This document shows, in pieces, positions 5,548 to 7,748 of a stretch of DNA of 7,748 bases. Under the pieces are notes generated by a model. It had not been told where the DNA came from. It did not search any database and worked only from the letters and a program-made list of their open reading frames with translations. The translations under genes and the position numbers were made by a program. Numbering within the stretch: position 1 is the stretch's first letter; every line of letters begins with the position of its first letter. The stretch spans positions 1 through 7,748 of the forward strand of contig PMKK01000037.1 of the NCBI GenBank assembly GCA_003157715.1, in the 5' to 3' direction. The DNA comes from Actinomycetota bacterium (lineage in GTDB: Bacteria > Actinomycetota > Thermoleophilia > UBA2241).

Positions 5548-6813
5548 TCAGGCGCAGTAGCGCCGGACGGCGGTCTCGAGTACGCGAGCCACGAGCTTGA
5601 CCGACTCCACGTCGACCCACTCGCCGGCGGTGTGCTCGCCGTCGCCGATGGGACCGAACTGGGCACAGGGAATGCCGGCTTCGGCGAAGATGCCCGAGTC
5701 AGCCCAGCCGATGTCGCCGCGCACGCGTGGGGGACGGTCGAGCTCGGCGGCCGCGGCCGCGACCAGGGCCAGCACGACCGGGTCGTCGCGCGACAGCGCC
5801 ACGGGCTCGCGGCCGACGACCAGGTGGTTGCTCGCCGCGAAGCGCCCGTCGGCGGCGCGCGCGGCCGCCAGCAGGGTCTCGATCTCGGCACAGGACTGGG
5901 CGACCGATTCGCCGGCGATCAGGCAGCGCTCTATGCCCAGCCGGCAAAAGCCGGGGTAGGCCGGCAGCTGGGTACCGCCGGCGATCGTCGCGGCGTGGAT
6001 CGAACCGCGACCGTACGAGGCGTGCGGCCGGGCGTCGAGCTCGCGGTCGAGGCTCGCGATGCCGGCCAGCAGCGGGCCCAGCAGGGCAATGGCGTCGACG
6101 CCTTTCTCGGGTTCGGCGCCGGCCGCCTCGACGCCCTTGCTCTCGAGCTCGAACCAGGTGAAGCCGCCGTGTTCGACCGTGACGTCGAAGTCGGTGCGCT
6201 CAGGCAGGATCGCGGCGGCGGGGTGATAGCGCGTGACGAGGGACTCGGCGCCGAAACTCTCCCACTCCTCGTCGGCACAGCCCGCGACGAGCAAATCGCC
6301 GCGCAGCGGCGACCTGCCGCCGGCCGCGCGCGCCTCGGCGGCGAGGCGTTCCGCGGTGACGACGGCGGCCGCCAGACCGGCTTTCATGTCGTTGCTGCCG
6401 CGCCCGTAGAGGCGGCCGTCGCGGATCTGCGGCGTGAACAGCTCGGGCGGCGCGCCGACCACGTCGAGGTGGCCGACCAGCATGAGACTGGGGGCCTCGT
6501 CGCCGGCGGCCTTTTCGACGGACGCCTGGCCGGACGCCTGGCCGGAAAGGACGTCGCCCGCCGTGACGGCGCCGGCCGTCGCGGCGCCGCCCGTCGCGGC
6601 GCGTCCGTATCCGGGCAGCGTGGCGACGATGTTGGGCCGCCCGGGACGCGGCTCCCAGACGTCGACCTCGAGGCCGGCGGCCGTGAGGCGGCGGGCGAGG
6701 AAGGTCACGAGCGCCTCCTCGCCCGCCGCCCCCGGCGCCAGACCGGGGTTGGTCGAGTCGATGGCGATGAGGTCGCAGAGCAGCTGGATCAGCTCGTCGT
6801 CGGTCGGTCGCAT
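5548..6813 (-). CDS. M20-family metallopeptidase (ArgE/DapE/carboxypeptidase G2-like)
   Basis: This 421-residue protein belongs to the M20 family of two-zinc amidohydrolases, which cleave peptides or N-acyl amino acids. The expected metal and catalytic residues are present: H115 and D117 in GHLDVV, bridging D142 in [10 protein letters not shown], catalytic pair E182-E183 in [11 protein letters not shown]205 in ILPERTD, and H394 in [10 protein letters not shown]. Residues 1-68 and 110-210 plus the C-terminus form the catalytic domain; about 211-325 form the lid/dimerisation domain. The lid segment reads [18 protein letters not shown], where many relatives have a His (AHGS or AHSS). A low-complexity insert at 69-109 carries short repeats. 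I chose ATG 6813 because AGGAGGG (6829-6823) lies nine bases upstream; ATG 6840 would swallow that site. The exact substrate (dipeptide, acyl-ornithine, acetyl amino acid) cannot be told. Divergence from a peptide-binding lipoprotein gene favours peptide breakdown. Confidence 0.92.
   Translation of the reverse strand: MRPTDDELIQLLCDLIAIDSTNPGLAPGAAGEEALVTFLARRLTAAGLEVDVWEPRPGRPNIVATLPGYGRAATGGAATAGAVTAGDVLSGQASGQASVEKAAGDEAPSLMLVGHLDVVGAPPELFTPQIRDGRLYGRGSNDMKAGLAAAVVTAERLAAEARAAGGRSPLRGDLLVAGCADEEWESFGAESLVTRYHPAAAILPERTDFDVTVEHGGFTWFELESKGVEAAGAEPEKGVDAIALLGPLLAGIASLDRELDARPHASYGRGSIHAATIAGGTQLPAYPGFCRLGIERCLIAGESVAQSCAEIETLLAAARAADGRFAASNHLVVGREPVALSRDDPVVLALVAAAAAELDRPPRVRGDIGWADSGIFAEAGIPCAQFGPIGDGEHTAGEWVDVESVKLVARVLETAVRRYCA
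6487..6609 (-). repeat. In-frame short tandem repeats in the peptidase gene
   Basis: Within the M20 gene, GACGCCTGGCCG is perfectly duplicated at 6521-6532 and 6533-6544 (12-bp period, giving GQAS GQAS). The motif CCGTSRCGGCG occurs at 6561-6571, 6576-6586 and 6591-6601 (15-bp period). Both periods keep the reading frame. The block encodes a Gly/Ala/Thr-rich loop between strand NIVATLPG and strand [11 protein letters not shown], a surface position where insertions should be tolerated. Confidence 0.85.
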
Positions 6814-6911
6814 AGCGGCCAGCCCTCCTGTAGCGGTCATGGTTGCAAGCCTTATGCTAACGTTAGCACACCGGTCGTGAGGGGCCGGAGGGGACAAAAA
6901 AGGAGCCTTCA
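6814..6911. promoter_or_regulatory. Divergent promoter region between peptidase and peptide-binding lipoprotein
   Basis: This 98-bp gap separates two divergent starts and holds control signals for both. The plus strand has TATGCT at 6853-6858 as a possible -10 box for the lipoprotein gene. The minus strand has TAGCAT at 6859-6854 as a possible -10 box for the peptidase gene. Neither has a clear -35 box. Ribosome binding sites are strong on both sides: AGGAGGG (6829-6823, minus) and AAGGAG (6900-6905, plus, six bases before ATG 6912). Confidence 0.6.
6855..6868. promoter_or_regulatory. 14-bp perfect palindrome TGCTAACGTTAGCA, likely operator
   Basis: The site is identical to its reverse complement and is AT-richer than its surroundings. 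It overlaps both putative -10 boxes in the divergent region. Its form (CTAACGTTAG core) resembles operators bound by dimeric helix-turn-helix regulators such as TetR-type repressors. No regulator gene is in the window, so the protein that binds is unknown. If it is an operator, one repressor could silence peptide uptake and the M20 gene together. Confidence 0.65.
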
Positions 6912-7748
6912 ATGAGTGGGATCGGCTTGCCGCGGTCAGGGCCGGGGCGTTACGCCGCCGGGTGTCTTGTGTTGCTCGTGGCTTTCGTCGTCGCCCTGTC
7001 GGCGTGCGGCGGTTCAGGGAGCAGCGGCGGCAGCAGTTCGAACACGAGTACGTCCGGCACGCCGCAACGCGGCGGCACGCTGGTCGTGACCTATCAGGGC
7101 GAGCCGCAGACACTCGACCCGGCGATCGACTTCGAAGGCAACGGCTGGGCCATGGAGCACTGCATCTTCGGCAACCTGCTGAACTACACGAGCGCTCCGG
7201 GTGCCGCCGGCACCAAGATCATCACCGACATGGCGACCGAGGTGCCGAGCGTCGCCAACGGTGGCATCACGAACGGCGGCAAGACCTACATCTTCCACAT
7301 CCGGCCGGGCATCAAGTTCGCTCCGCCGGTCAGCCGCGAGGTGACGGCAAAGGACTTCATCTACAGCTTCCAGCGCATGATGAGCCTGCCCACGGCGCCC
7401 GCCAAGGGCTACTACACCGGCATCGTCGGCCTGCAGGCCTTTCTGAACGGCAAAGCCAAGACCATCACGGGCTACAAGGCGACCGGCAAGTACACCCTCG
7501 AGGTCGACCTCGAAAAGCCGATCGCCGACTTCCTGTCGATCATGGAGATGCCCTTCAGTGCGCCGGTGGCCAGGGAATGGGTCGCCAAGTGGGGCACTCA
7601 GGTCGGTCGTCACCCGCTGGGCACCGGTCCCTACGTGCTCGGCCACTGGGTGGCAAGCCAGGATCTGCTCATGGTCCGCAACACCAACTACTCCGGCACG
7701 GCGGGCAACGTCGACGCCATTCATTTCCAGTTCTCGATCCAGCCGTCG
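6912..7748 (+). CDS. Family 5 ABC transporter substrate-binding lipoprotein (OppA/DppA-like), N-terminal part
   Basis: The frame is open from ATG 6912 to the right edge (279 codons, no stop), so the gene is cut by the window. The first 32 residues are a lipoprotein signal: a basic start (PRSGPGRY), a hydrophobic core ([11 protein letters not shown]) and the lipobox LSAC with Cys32 as the lipidated residue. A Gly/Ser/Thr linker ([17 protein letters not shown]) follows. The mature part has the solute-binding family 5 pattern: [78 protein letters not shown] and [14 protein letters not shown]. It would capture oligopeptides or similar solutes outside the membrane and pass them to an ABC permease, probably encoded downstream. 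AAGGAG six bases before the ATG fixes the start. Members of this family also bind nickel, haem or sugars, so peptide is the likely but not certain ligand. Confidence 0.95.
   Translation, partial: MSGIGLPRSGPGRYAAGCLVLLVAFVVALSACGGSGSSGGSSSNTSTSGTPQRGGTLVVTYQGEPQTLDPAIDFEGNGWAMEHCIFGNLLNYTSAPGAAGTKIITDMATEVPSVANGGITNGGKTYIFHIRPGIKFAPPVSREVTAKDFIYSFQRMMSLPTAPAKGYYTGIVGLQAFLNGKAKTITGYKATGKYTLEVDLEKPIADFLSIMEMPFSAPVAREWVAKWGTQVGRHPLGTGPYVLGHWVASQDLLMVRNTNYSGTAGNVDAIHFQFSIQPS

Noticed and set aside
4960..6915. A 651-codon plus-strand open frame across the HAD and M20 genes
   Set aside because: It mirrors the codon bias of the two minus-strand genes, crosses the repeat array and has no domain or ribosome binding site of its own.
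7014..7724. A 236-codon minus-strand frame opposite the lipoprotein gene
   Set aside because: The plus strand encodes a lipobox and family 5 binding-protein motifs with a strong ribosome binding site; the antisense frame has no supporting feature.

Overview
This 7.7 kb window is GC-rich and densely coded. It carries seven recognisable protein genes and no RNA genes. High GC, GTG/TTG starts, a possible leaderless promoter, an LSAC lipoprotein signal and Ala/Arg/Gly-rich inserts suggest a high-GC bacterium, most likely Actinomycetota. A DUF2284 cysteine protein and a FixA-like ETF would fit an anaerobic or facultative lineage, but that is inference; no marker in the window fixes the taxon.

Layout: (1) Positions 1-1506, minus strand: an electron transfer flavoprotein operon, etfB followed by etfA, which runs off the left edge. 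Both subunits carry extra segments not expected for the family. (2) 1507-1776: a divergent intergenic region with a 20-bp direct repeat, a third half-copy, a 12-bp palindrome and a possible leaderless promoter for gltX. (3) 1777-3312, plus strand: complete glutamyl-tRNA synthetase gene gltX. (4) 3317-6813, minus strand: four co-oriented genes, transcribed in the order M20-family metallopeptidase, HAD-like hydrolase, PAP2-family phosphatase, DUF2284 cysteine-rich protein. The last two overlap by ATGA. The gap between the peptidase and the HAD gene is filled by a 17-bp tandem repeat array. (5) 6814-6911: a divergent promoter region with a perfect 14-bp palindrome. (6) 6912-end, plus strand: the start of a family 5 (OppA/DppA-like) substrate-binding lipoprotein gene.

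The right half looks like a peptide acquisition and processing locus. A secreted oligopeptide-binding lipoprotein diverges from a cytoplasmic M20 amidohydrolase, and one operator-like palindrome between them could control both. The left half is housekeeping: electron transfer and aminoacyl-tRNA synthesis.

The least expected structure is the array upstream of the HAD gene. Read on the minus strand, its 17-bp period makes a relay of tiny six-codon ORFs (MTAATA, MTALIA, MTATTA, then a nine-codon MTAATARRG). Each overlaps the next by ATGA, and the last stops 4 nt before the HAD start codon. The pattern is exact in the sequence, but whether it is translated is unknown. Short-period repeats also occur inside etfA and the peptidase gene, always with periods that are multiples of three, so repeat expansion seems to be a general feature of this stretch.
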